From positions 34,120,066-34,184,065 of the forward strand of contig CAMGYJ010000006.1 of assembly GCA_946122785.1 (NCBI GenBank): a stretch of 64,000 bases of DNA. Reading direction: 5' to 3'. This document shows, one piece after another, positions 44,058 through 52,947 of the stretch; the first letter of the stretch is position 1, and every line of letters starts with the position of its first letter. Below the pieces are notes generated by a model. That model saw nothing but the letters and a program-made list of their open reading frames with translations, was not told the DNA's origin and searched no databases. This DNA is from Linum tenue. Taxonomy: Eukaryota > Streptophyta > Magnoliopsida > Malpighiales > Linaceae. The position numbers and the translations under genes are program-made.

Positions 44058-44360
44058 GGGCGCATAGTTTAGGGCGCTTTAAACAACCATCTCTATGGGC
44101 GCATAAATTAGGGCGCTTTAAACAACCATCTCTATGGGCGCATAAATTAGGGCGCTTTAACCAACCTACTTTGTGGGCGCATAGATTAGGGCGCTTTACC
44201 GAACCGACTTTCCCACGGGTCCGGGAATATATAGAAGGCGCAATGGCAGGGTGCTTTACGGTAACATAAGTACAATACTCTTAAAGGCGCGAAAGTAGGG
44301 CGCTTTGCAGTAAACATATTACTATCCTATGGCGCAAAAGGAGGGCGCTTTACAATCATT
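44058..44360. repeat. 39-bp tandem array between convergent genes of K
   Basis: Four regular units start at 44058, 44097, 44136 and 44175, each GGGCGCATA..TTAGGGCGCTTTA plus a 15-base spacer. Three looser units follow (about 44236, 44285, 44331) that keep GGCGC...AGGGCGCTTTAC. The array lies between the antisense-gene stop (43817) and the pol end (44478), so it falls in the 3' ends of both transcripts. Confidence 0.85.
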
Positions 44361-44477
44361 TCCTTGGGCGTGTGGGATTGCACACCTTGCAGTAATAATA
44401 ACTCCCCTCGCAATTTCTCTAACTTACCCTCGTCTTTGGGTCAAAATGTGGGCGTCCCTCCTCTTGCCGCCGACATC

Positions 44478-44998
44478 TTACTCAGAGTCGCCCCCTGTTT
44501 CCTTCTCGTGGTACACCTTAAGGTTCTGCGCGTTCCATGTTCGCTTGACGGCCTTACCTCCCAGGCGTTCCAACTTAAACGTGGCTGGACCCACTACCTC
44601 CCGTACGCGGTACGGACCTTTCCACTTGGGAGCCAACTTCCCTTCGGACGCGCTCGGGCGAAAGTCCCGCCTCAACACCAAGCCTCCCAGGCGTATCCGG
44701 TGAGGTCGCATCTTGCGATTGTAGTACTTGGCCACCTGTTGCTTCATGGCCTCGAGCCGCACGGAGGCGATGTCCCTGCGTTCCTCCAGCATGTCAAGGT
44801 CATGCACACGCTCCTCCCCATTTGCCGATCCTTCATACTCTGCGACGCGATACGTCGAGAACCGCATTTCCACTGGGAGGACAGCCTCACTGCCATAAGT
44901 CAACGCGAACGGTGTCTCCCCAGTTGCCACCTTGTGCGTGGTTCTATGCGCCCACAGCACGCCCGGGAGTTCCTCTACCCATCTCCCCTTAGCTTCCA
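44478..44998 (-). pseudogene. Integrase C-terminus of element K, out of frame
   Basis: The minus-strand frame contains LWAHRTTHKVATGETPFALT, GSEAVLPVEM, then the basic C-terminal block LGGLVLRRDFRP, GKLAPKWKGPYRVREV and FKLERLGG, ending at 44478. This is the usual tail of Tat-type integrase and should be continuous with the long reading ending at 44975. The two overlap in different frames, and a single missing base near 44998-45000 explains the shift. No chromodomain. Confidence 0.88.
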
Positions 44999-47900
44999 GC
45001 GCGTGTGCAGCCCATGCAGTATGCTCTTGTTAGCCGCCTCGGCCTGCCCGTTGGCTTGGGGATAGGCCACTGAGGAGAAGCGGAGGATGACCCCCTGTTC
45101 GTCACAAAATTCGATGAACTGTCGACAATCGAACTGCTTGCCATGGTCAGCCACGATGGACTCGGGTAGTCCGAACCGCGAGAAGATATTCCTGGTTGTG
45201 AACTTCCTGACTTGGGCCTGAGTGATGGTGGCCAATGGTTCAGCCTCCACCCACTTCGAGAAGTAGTCGACCGCCACGATAAGATATTTCATCTGCCCGG
45301 GTGCCTTGGGGAAAGGCCCTAGTAGATCCATTCCCCACTGTGAGAACGGCCAGGCGCCAACATTGCCCCTCATAGGCGCCTGGGGGAGGTGCACGTCATG
45401 AGAATGAATTTGGCATTGATGGCAGCTTTCCACATGTTTCTTGGCGTCCTTCCTGATGGTGGGCCAATAATAACCTTGACGTAACAACAACTTCTCGAGG
45501 CTTCTTGCGCCTGCATGCATGCCACAAGCGCCCTGATGTACATCGACTATCGCCTTTGCCCCTTCCGCCTCCGTGAGGCACCTGAGATACGCCCCTGAGT
45601 GCGACCGCTTGTACATCTGCCCCTCCAAGATCGTACACCGCGCCGCCTTTCTCCGAACCTGCCAAGCCTGCCTGGCGTCCTCCGGGACCGTGCCATGAAG
45701 TAAATACGCCCTGATCGGAGTCATCCACCCCTCTTCCTCATTAACCTGCTCTCCGATCACCCCCACCATGGGCTCCTCCAAGGGATGTTCTTTCGAGACG
45801 ATCACGTGCCTTTCGGTCTCGAAGTCGGTGGCCGTTGCGAGCTTCGACAATGCGTCCGCGTGGGCATTCTCCTCCCTCGGGACATGCGTGAACTCTACTT
45901 GCTCGAACCAGGAGCGCATCCCCTCTATCCTCTTAAGGTGCGCGCTCAGCGCCTCCTCCTTTACTTCAAATATGCCATTCAGTTGGTTCACCACCAAAGC
46001 CGAGTCGGAACGAACCTGGATCCGTCGCGCCCCCAGCTCACGTGCCGTGTTCAGTCCCGCTATCACCGCCTCGTATTCCGCCGCGTTGTTGGTCTTCAGG
46101 GATGAGAACTGGAGCGCCACCTCATGCATAACACCCATGCGGTTGATGACTACTATTCCAGCCCCTGCTCCTACTCGGCTAGCCGCCCCATCGACGTAGA
46201 CTTGCCAACTCTCATTCACCCCTTCCTCCTTGCTCACCACGCCTTCCGCCGCGAAATCGGCCAGCACTTGCGCCTTGATCACCGGGCGGGGCGCATACTT
46301 GATGTCGTACTCACTTAGCTGCACCGCCCATTTTACCATGCGCCCCGCAACATCCATAGATCCCAGCGTGTTCTTTAATGGCAAGTTAGTGAGCACCACC
46401 ACGGTATGCGCCTGGAAGTACGGGCGCAACTTCTCGGCCGCTGCGACTACGGCTAAGGCTGCCTTTTCTATTGGCGCGTAACGCGTCTCGGGACCTGTCA
46501 TCACCCTGCTCACGTAATACACTGGGCGGTCCTCTCGATCAGCCGCAGCCCTCGATACGAGCACCGCGCTCACCGCCGTTCGTGAAACCGCGATGTATAG
46601 GTACAGTACTTCGCCGGCTCGAGGCGCCGTCATTACAGTGGGTGAAACCAGGAGGCTCTTCAACTTCTCAAAGGCTTCGTCACATTCCTCTGTCCACTTG
46701 AAACGCGCCGCCCTCTTTAACACCCTAAAGAAGGGCGCACCCTTGTCAGCAGACCGCGGGATAAATCGTCCCAGAGCCGTCAGGCGCCCGTTCAGACAAT
46801 GCACTTCCCGTGGCGTCCTTGGGGGTTCGAGGCGCCTGATCGCCTCGACCTGCTTTGGGTTGGCTTCTATCCCCCTCTTTGTTATCATGAAGCCCAGGAA
46901 CTTGCCCGCCTTCGCGCCGAAGACGCACTTGAGGGGGTTCAGGCGGAGTGAGTGGGAACGCATAGTCTCGAAAGTTTCCCTCAAGTCCCTCAGGTGGTCC
47001 TCTTTCTTCTTACTCTTGACCACCAGCTCGTCCACGTACGCCTCCACGTTCCTCCCGATCTGCCTTTGAAACACAGTGTTCACCATGCGCTGGTATGTCG
47101 CGCCAGCATTCTTCAGCCCGAAGGACATGACCTTGTAGCGGAAGTTCCCAAATGATGTCATGAACGCCGTCTTCTCCCTGTCTTCCTCACACATGAGGAT
47201 CTGGTGGTACCCGGAAAACATGTCTAAAAAGCTCAGCGCCTCGTGGTAGGCGGTCGCATCTACCAATTGGTCGATGCGGGGCATGGGGTACGTGTCTGAC
47301 GGGCACACCCGGTTCAGACTTGTGTAGTCGACGCACATCCTCCAATCGCCCAGTGCCTTTGGGACCAGCACCACATTTGACAGCCAAGTGGTGTACTTGG
47401 CCTCCTCCACGAACCCGGCGTCCAGCAGCTTCCCGACTTCCCTTCGCAGCGCCTCCTCTTTTTCTTCCGACAGCGGCCTCCTTTTCTGTTGCACAGGACG
47501 CACGCCCTTCTCCACCGAGAGGCGATGCACCGCCACCTCTGGGCTTACTCCGGGCATTTCTCGGGCGCTCCATGCGAATAGATCCGCAAACTCTTTCAAC
47601 AGTCCGATCAGCGATTCGACTGCCTCACCACTGGTATGGGCAGAGATGCGCACACACCTTTCCGGACGACCCTCATCGAGGGGCACTTGTATTTCGGCGT
47701 CCGCCGCTTCCGCCCGCGGTAGGTCTTCGGGTCGCACGTCGATGTTGTACAACCGCATCCTTTTTACGTGACGTGCCTCCTTGGACGCCTCGCCCCTCGA
47801 CACTCCCACTCCTTTCGGGGTGACGAATTTCAGGACCTGGTGGCACGTCGAGGCCACCCCGTTGAAGAGAGCCAGCAGAGGGCGCCCCAAGATGGCGTTA

Positions 47901-49843
47901 TAGTTGGACGGGCAATCCACTATGCCAAAATCGACGGTATGTGTGACCCTGTGCTCCTCCTCTCCCAACGTCACGGGCAGGCTCACGCGCCCCACGACCC
48001 GCGCTGGCACTCCCGAAAAACCGACTAAGACCGTGTCGGGCGGGCGCACGATACTAGGTGACAACTGCATTCTTTCGAAAGTCGATTGGAACAGTACGTC
48101 CATCGAGCTTCCCGTATCCACCAGCATCCTCTTCACCTCGCATCCAGCCACTACCCCCCTTATTTCCAACGCCTCCACGGACGGGACGCGGCACGCCTCT
48201 TCCGGGATTTCGTTGAAACGAATTTGCACCGCTGCCCGGGCGCTTGCCGTGGCTGACTTGAGGCGCCTTCCCTCCTCCAATTTTTGCCTTAGATCGATCG
48301 TCCCTGTAATGGCCTCAATGGTCAGCCTCACCCGGCCAGGATTGGCCTCGGGTTCAACCTCGAAAGGGAGGGGCGGCAACTCCCCGCCTTCCTCCGGCGC
48401 CGCTCCCGGGGTGCGCTCCCCCCGAACTTCCTGGCTGTCCTCACGCGGTGGAGCCTCCCTTTCCTCCTGCGCCACAAAGGTGCGCTGCGCTTTCTCCTCC
48501 ACCTTTCTTACGAACTCGTTCAGCATTCCCCTGTCCACGAGTCCTTGAATTTCCGACTTGAGCTGATAGCAGTCGGCCGTGTGGTGCCCCCTCTCGCGGT
48601 GAAACTCGCAGTACCTGTCCAAATTTTGCTCGTTTGGGCGCCCCCGCATGGGTCCTGGCCATCGAAGGTGGTATCCCTTGTCCCTTGCGTATTGTAGGAC
48701 ATTCTTCAAAGATTCGTTGAGCTCAGTGAAGTTCAAAGCGCTCCGTGGCGGGAAGCGCGGCGGCTCGGGCCGTCGGACGCCCTGATTATAGGTCTGGGCG
48801 CCTTGGTTATAGGTCTGGGCCACGGGCGGGGCGTGAGGTGGTCGGTGATTTCGCGGCGCTTCCTCCTCTCCGGGGCGCGTCTCCCTTCGCTCCAATCTTC
48901 TCGCCGCCAACGTCTCCTCAAGCATAATGACTTTTTGCACCCGTCGGTCCAAATCTTCTGTCGACACGACATCGCGCTTCGATAGGGCCCGACATAGCTC
49001 CTCGCTGTTGGTGCACTCATCCAAGCAGCACCCTAGGACTGGTGGCTTGACATCCTTGACCGCCATCGCGACCGACATCCACCGTTCATAGAAGTCCCGC
49101 AGCGGCTCCCCCTTGCGCTGCCTAATCTTGAAAAGTGCGCTTACCGTTAAGCTCCTGCGCTTTCGGCTGGCGAACTTTGAGAGGAACATGGCCGCGAATT
49201 GCTCAAAGCTATCGATCCTTCCTTCCTCGATCTGGTGGTACCAGTCCAGGACCACGCCCACAAAGGTCGACAGGAAAGCGCGGCACAACGTGGCGTCTGA
49301 GCTGTTGTACAGCTGCATTTTGGTGAAGTAGTTGTTCAGGTGATCCTCCGGGTCGGACGTGCCGTCGTAGCTGGGAAGCGCCGGGATGACCGAGTTAGCT
49401 TGCTCCGCCAAGACGCTCCGTGCTAGTGGCTGCCTTACACCCCACGGGCGTCCCAGCCGCCTGGGCGCCCACCCGACAGGCTCCTCCAGATCTGGCGCCC
49501 CGAGTCGTGCCCAATGTCCTGCTTCCTCTGTACGCCTCATCGCGCTTGACAGCCCTTCCTCCTCCTCGTCTCTTTCCCTCTTCTTCCCGCTGAGGGGAGG
49601 CGCGGCGTCCCCGCCTTTCTTGAGCGCCTCCACCTCCTTTCTCAACGCCTCTAGCGTCTGGGCTTGCTCCTCTATGATGCTGATCAAATGCTCCTTGGTC
49701 AGTGTGTCGCCCTCAGATTGGGCTGTCTCCTGCGCCTCTCCCTCCATTCCTTGCGCCTCACCGGACGCCCGAGGCGCTCCCTCCGAGGCCGCCTCGTTGT
49801 GGGCGTGACCCCCTTCTCCCCCAGCTTCGGCCGCCTCTTCCAT
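44975..49843 (-). CDS. gag-pol polyprotein of element K (gag, PR, RT, RNase H, second RNase H, integrase)
   Basis: 1,622 residues from ATG 49843, about 60 bases after the 5' LTR. Residues 1-150: acidic leader with a coiled-coil-like segment (50-75). 155-320: capsid (YDGTSDPEDHLNNYF, FEQFAAMFLSKF). 412-425: knuckle CEFHRERGHHTADC, with His at the second ligand. 573-660: protease, DTGSS at 576-580 and ILGRPLL. 795-1000: RT, with FLDMFSGYHQI (D874), but YVDEL at 936-940 where YVDD is expected. 1070-1200: first RNase H, acidic residues largely gone. 1213-1335: archaeal-type RNase H with D1218, E1257, D1280, D1330. 1436-1477: H-H-C-C zinc site. 1506, 1566, 1602: D, D, E of integrase (DX59DX35E). 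It then runs out of frame at about residue 1615. Cytoplasmic particle assembly and reverse transcription, then nuclear integration. Confidence 0.95.
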   Translation of the reverse strand: MEEAAEAGGEGGHAHNEAASEGAPRASGEAQGMEGEAQETAQSEGDTLTKEHLISIIEEQAQTLEALRKEVEALKKGGDAAPPLSGKKRERDEEEEGLSSAMRRTEEAGHWARLGAPDLEEPVGWAPRRLGRPWGVRQPLARSVLAEQANSVIPALPSYDGTSDPEDHLNNYFTKMQLYNSSDATLCRAFLSTFVGVVLDWYHQIEEGRIDSFEQFAAMFLSKFASRKRRSLTVSALFKIRQRKGEPLRDFYERWMSVAMAVKDVKPPVLGCCLDECTNSEELCRALSKRDVVSTEDLDRRVQKVIMLEETLAARRLERRETRPGEEEAPRNHRPPHAPPVAQTYNQGAQTYNQGVRRPEPPRFPPRSALNFTELNESLKNVLQYARDKGYHLRWPGPMRGRPNEQNLDRYCEFHRERGHHTADCYQLKSEIQGLVDRGMLNEFVRKVEEKAQRTFVAQEEREAPPREDSQEVRGERTPGAAPEEGGELPPLPFEVEPEANPGRVRLTIEAITGTIDLRQKLEEGRRLKSATASARAAVQIRFNEIPEEACRVPSVEALEIRGVVAGCEVKRMLVDTGSSMDVLFQSTFERMQLSPSIVRPPDTVLVGFSGVPARVVGRVSLPVTLGEEEHRVTHTVDFGIVDCPSNYNAILGRPLLALFNGVASTCHQVLKFVTPKGVGVSRGEASKEARHVKRMRLYNIDVRPEDLPRAEAADAEIQVPLDEGRPERCVRISAHTSGEAVESLIGLLKEFADLFAWSAREMPGVSPEVAVHRLSVEKGVRPVQQKRRPLSEEKEEALRREVGKLLDAGFVEEAKYTTWLSNVVLVPKALGDWRMCVDYTSLNRVCPSDTYPMPRIDQLVDATAYHEALSFLDMFSGYHQILMCEEDREKTAFMTSFGNFRYKVMSFGLKNAGATYQRMVNTVFQRQIGRNVEAYVDELVVKSKKKEDHLRDLRETFETMRSHSLRLNPLKCVFGAKAGKFLGFMITKRGIEANPKQVEAIRRLEPPRTPREVHCLNGRLTALGRFIPRSADKGAPFFRVLKRAARFKWTEECDEAFEKLKSLLVSPTVMTAPRAGEVLYLYIAVSRTAVSAVLVSRAAADREDRPVYYVSRVMTGPETRYAPIEKAALAVVAAAEKLRPYFQAHTVVVLTNLPLKNTLGSMDVAGRMVKWAVQLSEYDIKYAPRPVIKAQVLADFAAEGVVSKEEGVNESWQVYVDGAASRVGAGAGIVVINRMGVMHEVALQFSSLKTNNAAEYEAVIAGLNTARELGARRIQVRSDSALVVNQLNGIFEVKEEALSAHLKRIEGMRSWFEQVEFTHVPREENAHADALSKLATATDFETERHVIVSKEHPLEEPMVGVIGEQVNEEEGWMTPIRAYLLHGTVPEDARQAWQVRRKAARCTILEGQMYKRSHSGAYLRCLTEAEGAKAIVDVHQGACGMHAGARSLEKLLLRQGYYWPTIRKDAKKHVESCHQCQIHSHDVHLPQAPMRGNVGAWPFSQWGMDLLGPFPKAPGQMKYLIVAVDYFSKWVEAEPLATITQAQVRKFTTRNIFSRFGLPESIVADHGKQFDCRQFIEFCDEQGVILRFSSVAYPQANGQAEAANKSILHGLHTRWKLRGDG

Positions 49844-49886
49844 GAGCCCTTCTCTTTGCTTTCTTTTTCCCCTCTTCGGTTATACC

Positions 49887-49904
49887 CCCCTTCCTGGCGC
49901 GCCA
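49887..49904 (-). other. Primer-binding site region of element K
   Basis: Directly inside the 5' LTR the complement reads TTGGCGCGCCAGGAAGG, of the TGGCGCGCCAGG type common in Tat-lineage elements. It contains the palindrome GGCGCGCC. I do not assign the tRNA. Confidence 0.65.
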
Positions 49905-49906
49905 AT

Positions 49907-50413
49907 TGTTTGTGCCACGTAACCTCCCCGTCAGAGCGCTCCACCTCCTGCACACAAAGGCGCCCACCGAACCCTCTTCGAGGGGTCGTTAGCACTCCGA
50001 CGCCCAAGTCAGAACCACTTTCTAGAGAGAGAAGTCGAGTATCAGTTTTAGAGAGAAGTCCGAACCTGAGTAAATGAGCTCCACCCACTTCACTATTTAT
50101 ACCCGAGGGAGGGTCGACCAATCCCCCCCGAATCCGCCCTACGTCATCACCTCATTAAATGCACTGTACCTTGTTTCTCCCGGGCGCCCCGACATTCTGA
50201 CATCAACCTGCCACCCTAAGGCGCATGGCCCCACACCTTGTCCCCTCCGTACGCTTCTGACCGTTATCCCCTTTTGTCGCCATGCACCCTCCTCTGGGCT
50301 TGGCCCCCCTGCTCAGGCCTCAGCCCTTGGTCCCCTTTTGGGCCTGGCCCCTTCCTCGGCCCAAGATGGCCTCCTGGCTCTTTACTTGGGCCCTTTCTTC
50401 TCTGCCCCCAACA
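49907..50413 (-). repeat. 5' LTR of element K
   Basis: Same length and ends as 39932-40438. The TATA box (complement of TATTTATA, 50094-50101) lies about 190 bases from the inner edge, placing the start of the gag-pol transcript in the LTR on the minus strand. Confidence 0.95.
50094..50101 (-). promoter_or_regulatory. LTR TATA box for the K gag-pol transcript
   Basis: On the minus strand GGGTATAAATAGTG gives TATAAATA in the 5' LTR. Confidence 0.6.
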
Positions 50414-50628
50414 GAAAATAATATTTTCCTATATAAAATTAAAATATGGTAAGAATAATTTTGTATTTTCTAAACAGCTTTTCGCATAATGTCTAAATCG
50501 GAATTTCTGCTTTTATGTTACACAAAAGCACTTTTCAGCTTTTCAAACCCCGAGCTTTTAGAGGTGTTTGACCCTGCTTCAGCTTTTAAAAGCGAAAAGC
50601 ACTTCTAAAAGCCGGGCCAAACATAGGC

Positions 50629-51099
50629 ATAATATCAAAGGCAGAGAGGCTGATCACTCTTGTTGATTAGTCCTGACAAATCGTGAGGGATATCATGCAA
50701 AAAATCATGTGTCTCTTTGATTTGTTCTCGATTTTACATATGTTGAAACCGTCGGTTTCATTGCCGATAGGAGATTTTCTGGTCGAACTGTTGATACAAT
50801 ACGATTTTTTAATCCTTAATTAAAACAATTTTTAAGTCTTAATTAAAACACCTTGACGTTCCTATAAATTAGTCTAGTTTAGTATAGTCTCCTGTCGGTG
50901 ACTATTATATATTTATTAGTAATGCAGTGCGATTCAAACCAAACCCTAACTTAGTAGTTAGTAATTAGTAGCAACCACAATGATTAGGAAATAGTTTGGA
51001 CCTGAAGCAACTAAAAAGGCAAAAAAGAAAGCACTATTTGCATTGGCGAGTGAGAGAGAAGTCGGGCCTCACCACATTTGACGGCTACGGTGAAGGGGC
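50629..51099. other. Unassigned AT-rich sequence
   Basis: No gene or element recognised. TCTTAATTAAAACA-type repeats occur at 50815-50850. The frame at 50996-51277 spans the palindrome at 51100-51201, and its mirror frame on the other strand encodes a similar peptide, which is a by-product of the inverted repeat. Confidence 0.3.
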
Positions 51100-51201
51100 G
51101 GGGACACAGATTGCTAACATGGACAAACGTGGAGTATTCACTGCGTTTGACGAATGCAGGGAATGCCTCGCGTTTGTCCATGTCAGCGATTCGACACCTC
51201 A
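51100..51201. repeat. Long imperfect palindrome (about 100 bp)
   Basis: The arms meet at about 51150 with almost no loop. The core ACATGGACAAACG (51117-51129) pairs perfectly with CGTTTGTCCATGT (51171-51183). Outer parts (GGGACACAGATTGCTA with TCAGCGATTCGACACCTC) and inner parts pair with mismatches. It may be a foldback element or small-RNA hairpin. Confidence 0.75.
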
Positions 51202-51257
51202 GAACGTCCCACGTTATCGATCCTGTCCTCTGACTATCACAGTAAAATCCCACCTAA

Positions 51258-52942
51258 GGCCCAAGTATAAACCTTAGATGGATGCAATATAGGGCAAGTA
51301 TGTTTAAATATCGACTCGGACCAGTCCATGTACCGCTAATTCGAATGTTTGAAACATTATCTAGCGGATTATTTTTGGTGAAAACAAAGGTCTAAAACTA
51401 AATTGCTTTGCAAAGATAATTGTTGCTCCCCCTAGCTAACAATTAAGACTTGAAGAATCGAACGTCCTTGTGTGGTTAGGGGGTCATAAACCGCAGGGAA
51501 GTCTAATAAGCAGTCAAAGCTACCCTCTTAGCCTCTAGGTTGATGAATGGGATACGATCCAAGCCACTAATGTGACCCTCTCAACTTATCAACTAAGGAA
51601 TGGTTAGACTTCACCCTCGAATTGGAGTTCAGACGGCCACCCACAACAAAACCCTTAGTGCTAATGAGAATAGGAGGTTCTCCCTTTAACTAACCTAGAA
51701 TAGGAGGCATAAAATGCCCAAGGAAACCCATCTCTAATAGACCCTCTTAGGTTAAGGAGGGTTCTCTCTAAACTAGCTTAGGAGGCATTGAATGCCCAAG
51801 GAAACCCATCTCAAAATGAGCCTCTTAGGTTAAGGAGGGTTCTCTCTAAACTAGTTTAGGAGGCATTGAATGTCCAAGGAAACCCAGCTCAAATCGAGCC
51901 TCTTTCAATAAAGGAGGTTTCCTCTCTAAACTAGCCTAGGAGGATGCCGAAGAACACCCATTTCAAATTGAGCCTCTTAACCTAAGGAGGTTTCCTCTCT
52001 AAACTAGCCTAGGAGGCATGAAATGCCCAAGAACACCCATCTCAAATTGAGCCTCTTGACCTAAGGAGGTCTCCTCTCTAAGCTAGGTTAGAATTACAAT
52101 TAGATTGATAGGCTTTCACGCAATGCAGTCATTTCTGAATAATACCTCCACATTCACATTAAAACACAACCACACACAAATCATTCAATTCATACAAGCA
52201 TTCACATAATTGTAGCTAGGGTTTACAAAAACCCAAGTGAAACAAGGGACTACTCCATGCTAGGAGAAGGGGGAAAACAAGAGAGGGAAAGGGAAACTAT
52301 CAAGAAGATGCAAGCCTTGCTCTTTGTGCTGAAGAAATTCTCCTTCGGGGGAGGAATTCTCAAAACCTTGCTTGGAGATGAACCCTAGCTTTTCCTCTTC
52401 TTTGGTTTGTTACTTTCTCCATATAGAATGTGAAGAAAGAGAAGTTTCTCACACTAGGTCTCTCCCTTTTTCTTCTTCCTTTCAGCTGGCCTTTTAAGTT
52501 GAGATCGTGCCCAGTTCACGGCCTGAGTTCACGGTCGTGAACATTGAAACGCGTCCATGAACTCAGTGTTGAGACCAAAATGCATCGCTTCAATTTCTCG
52601 TGTTCACGGTCAGTGGCCTCTGTTCACCGTGAACAGCTTCGGCGTCAGTAACCTGAAAAACCTCTTTAGACGCTCCTTGGTTCACGGGTTATTGCTCCAG
52701 GTCATGGTCCTGTGAGACTGTGAACTCAAACGTCAGGTCGTGAACATTGGCTGTCACCACCTCTTTGCCCGGTCTTTGCTCCTTTTCTTCCAACTTTTGA
52801 CTCCGCGTTTGGTTTACCTGTTAGGATCTTAAACACACTGAAACACAAGCAACCTCGCGTAAAACCAACCTTTCTGGAGTACAATTACAACAAACGTCAA
52901 AGAGAATCGAGGGATAAATAGTGTACAATTAGGCCCGAATCA
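51258..52942 (-). repeat. Lone family-B LTR, minus strand
   Basis: It runs from GGCCCAAGTA to GGCCCGAATCA; its end on the element strand is TTGGGCC instead of TTGGGCA. It matches 9141-10310 but is longer because of a tandem repeat (51701-52083). Paired GTTCACGG/CGTGAAC pieces lie at 52515-52740. No coding region or primer site adjoins and no target duplication is visible (CCTAA versus ATAGT), so it is a solo or truncated LTR. Confidence 0.8.
51701..52083. repeat. Five tandem units of 73-80 bp inside the LTR
   Basis: Units start at 51701, 51779, 51857, 51937 and 52010, each TAGGAGGCAT..TGCCCAAG, AACCCATCTCAAA, GAGCCTCTTA, AGGAGG, TCTCTCTAAACTAG. The other two family-B LTRs carry a single unit (about 9505-9600 and 25975-26065). 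Confidence 0.9.
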
Positions 52943-52947
52943 ATAGT

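Larger units (their letters stand above)
39932..50413 (-). mobile_element. Element K: young Tat/Retand-like Ty3/gypsy retrotransposon
   Basis: 10,482 bases flanked by GAAAA (39927-39931 and 50414-50418), with 507-base LTRs differing at two positions. In element orientation (minus): 5' LTR 49907-50413, primer site, one long gag-pol reading, 39-bp repeat array, antisense gene, polypurine tract, 3' LTR 39932-40438. The second, archaeal-type RNase H in pol and the antisense extra gene are marks of the Tat lineage. GC-rich compared with its surroundings. Two defects are visible: YVDE in RT and a frameshift near the integrase end. Confidence 0.95.
39643..50628. mobile_element. hAT-like MITE split by element K
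   Basis: Left end GGGCTCGTTTGGC (39643-39655) and right end GCCAAACATAGGC (50616-50628) are imperfect inverted repeats. ATAATA flanks both sides (39637-39642, 50629-50634). Without K the element is about 0.5 kb, non-coding, rich in AAAGCACTTTT-type motifs. The GTTTGGC ends are typical of plant hAT MITEs. Target duplications of hAT elements are normally 8 bp; only six matching bases are visible. Confidence 0.7.

Noticed and set aside
47320..48548. Plus-strand frames of 167 and 214 residues opposite K pol
   Set aside because: They are mirror frames of the GC-rich gag-pol coding strand; they have no motifs and overlap conserved protease and gag segments.
51701..52083. CRISPR-like array
   Set aside because: The units are contiguous, without unique spacers, and lie inside a plant LTR.
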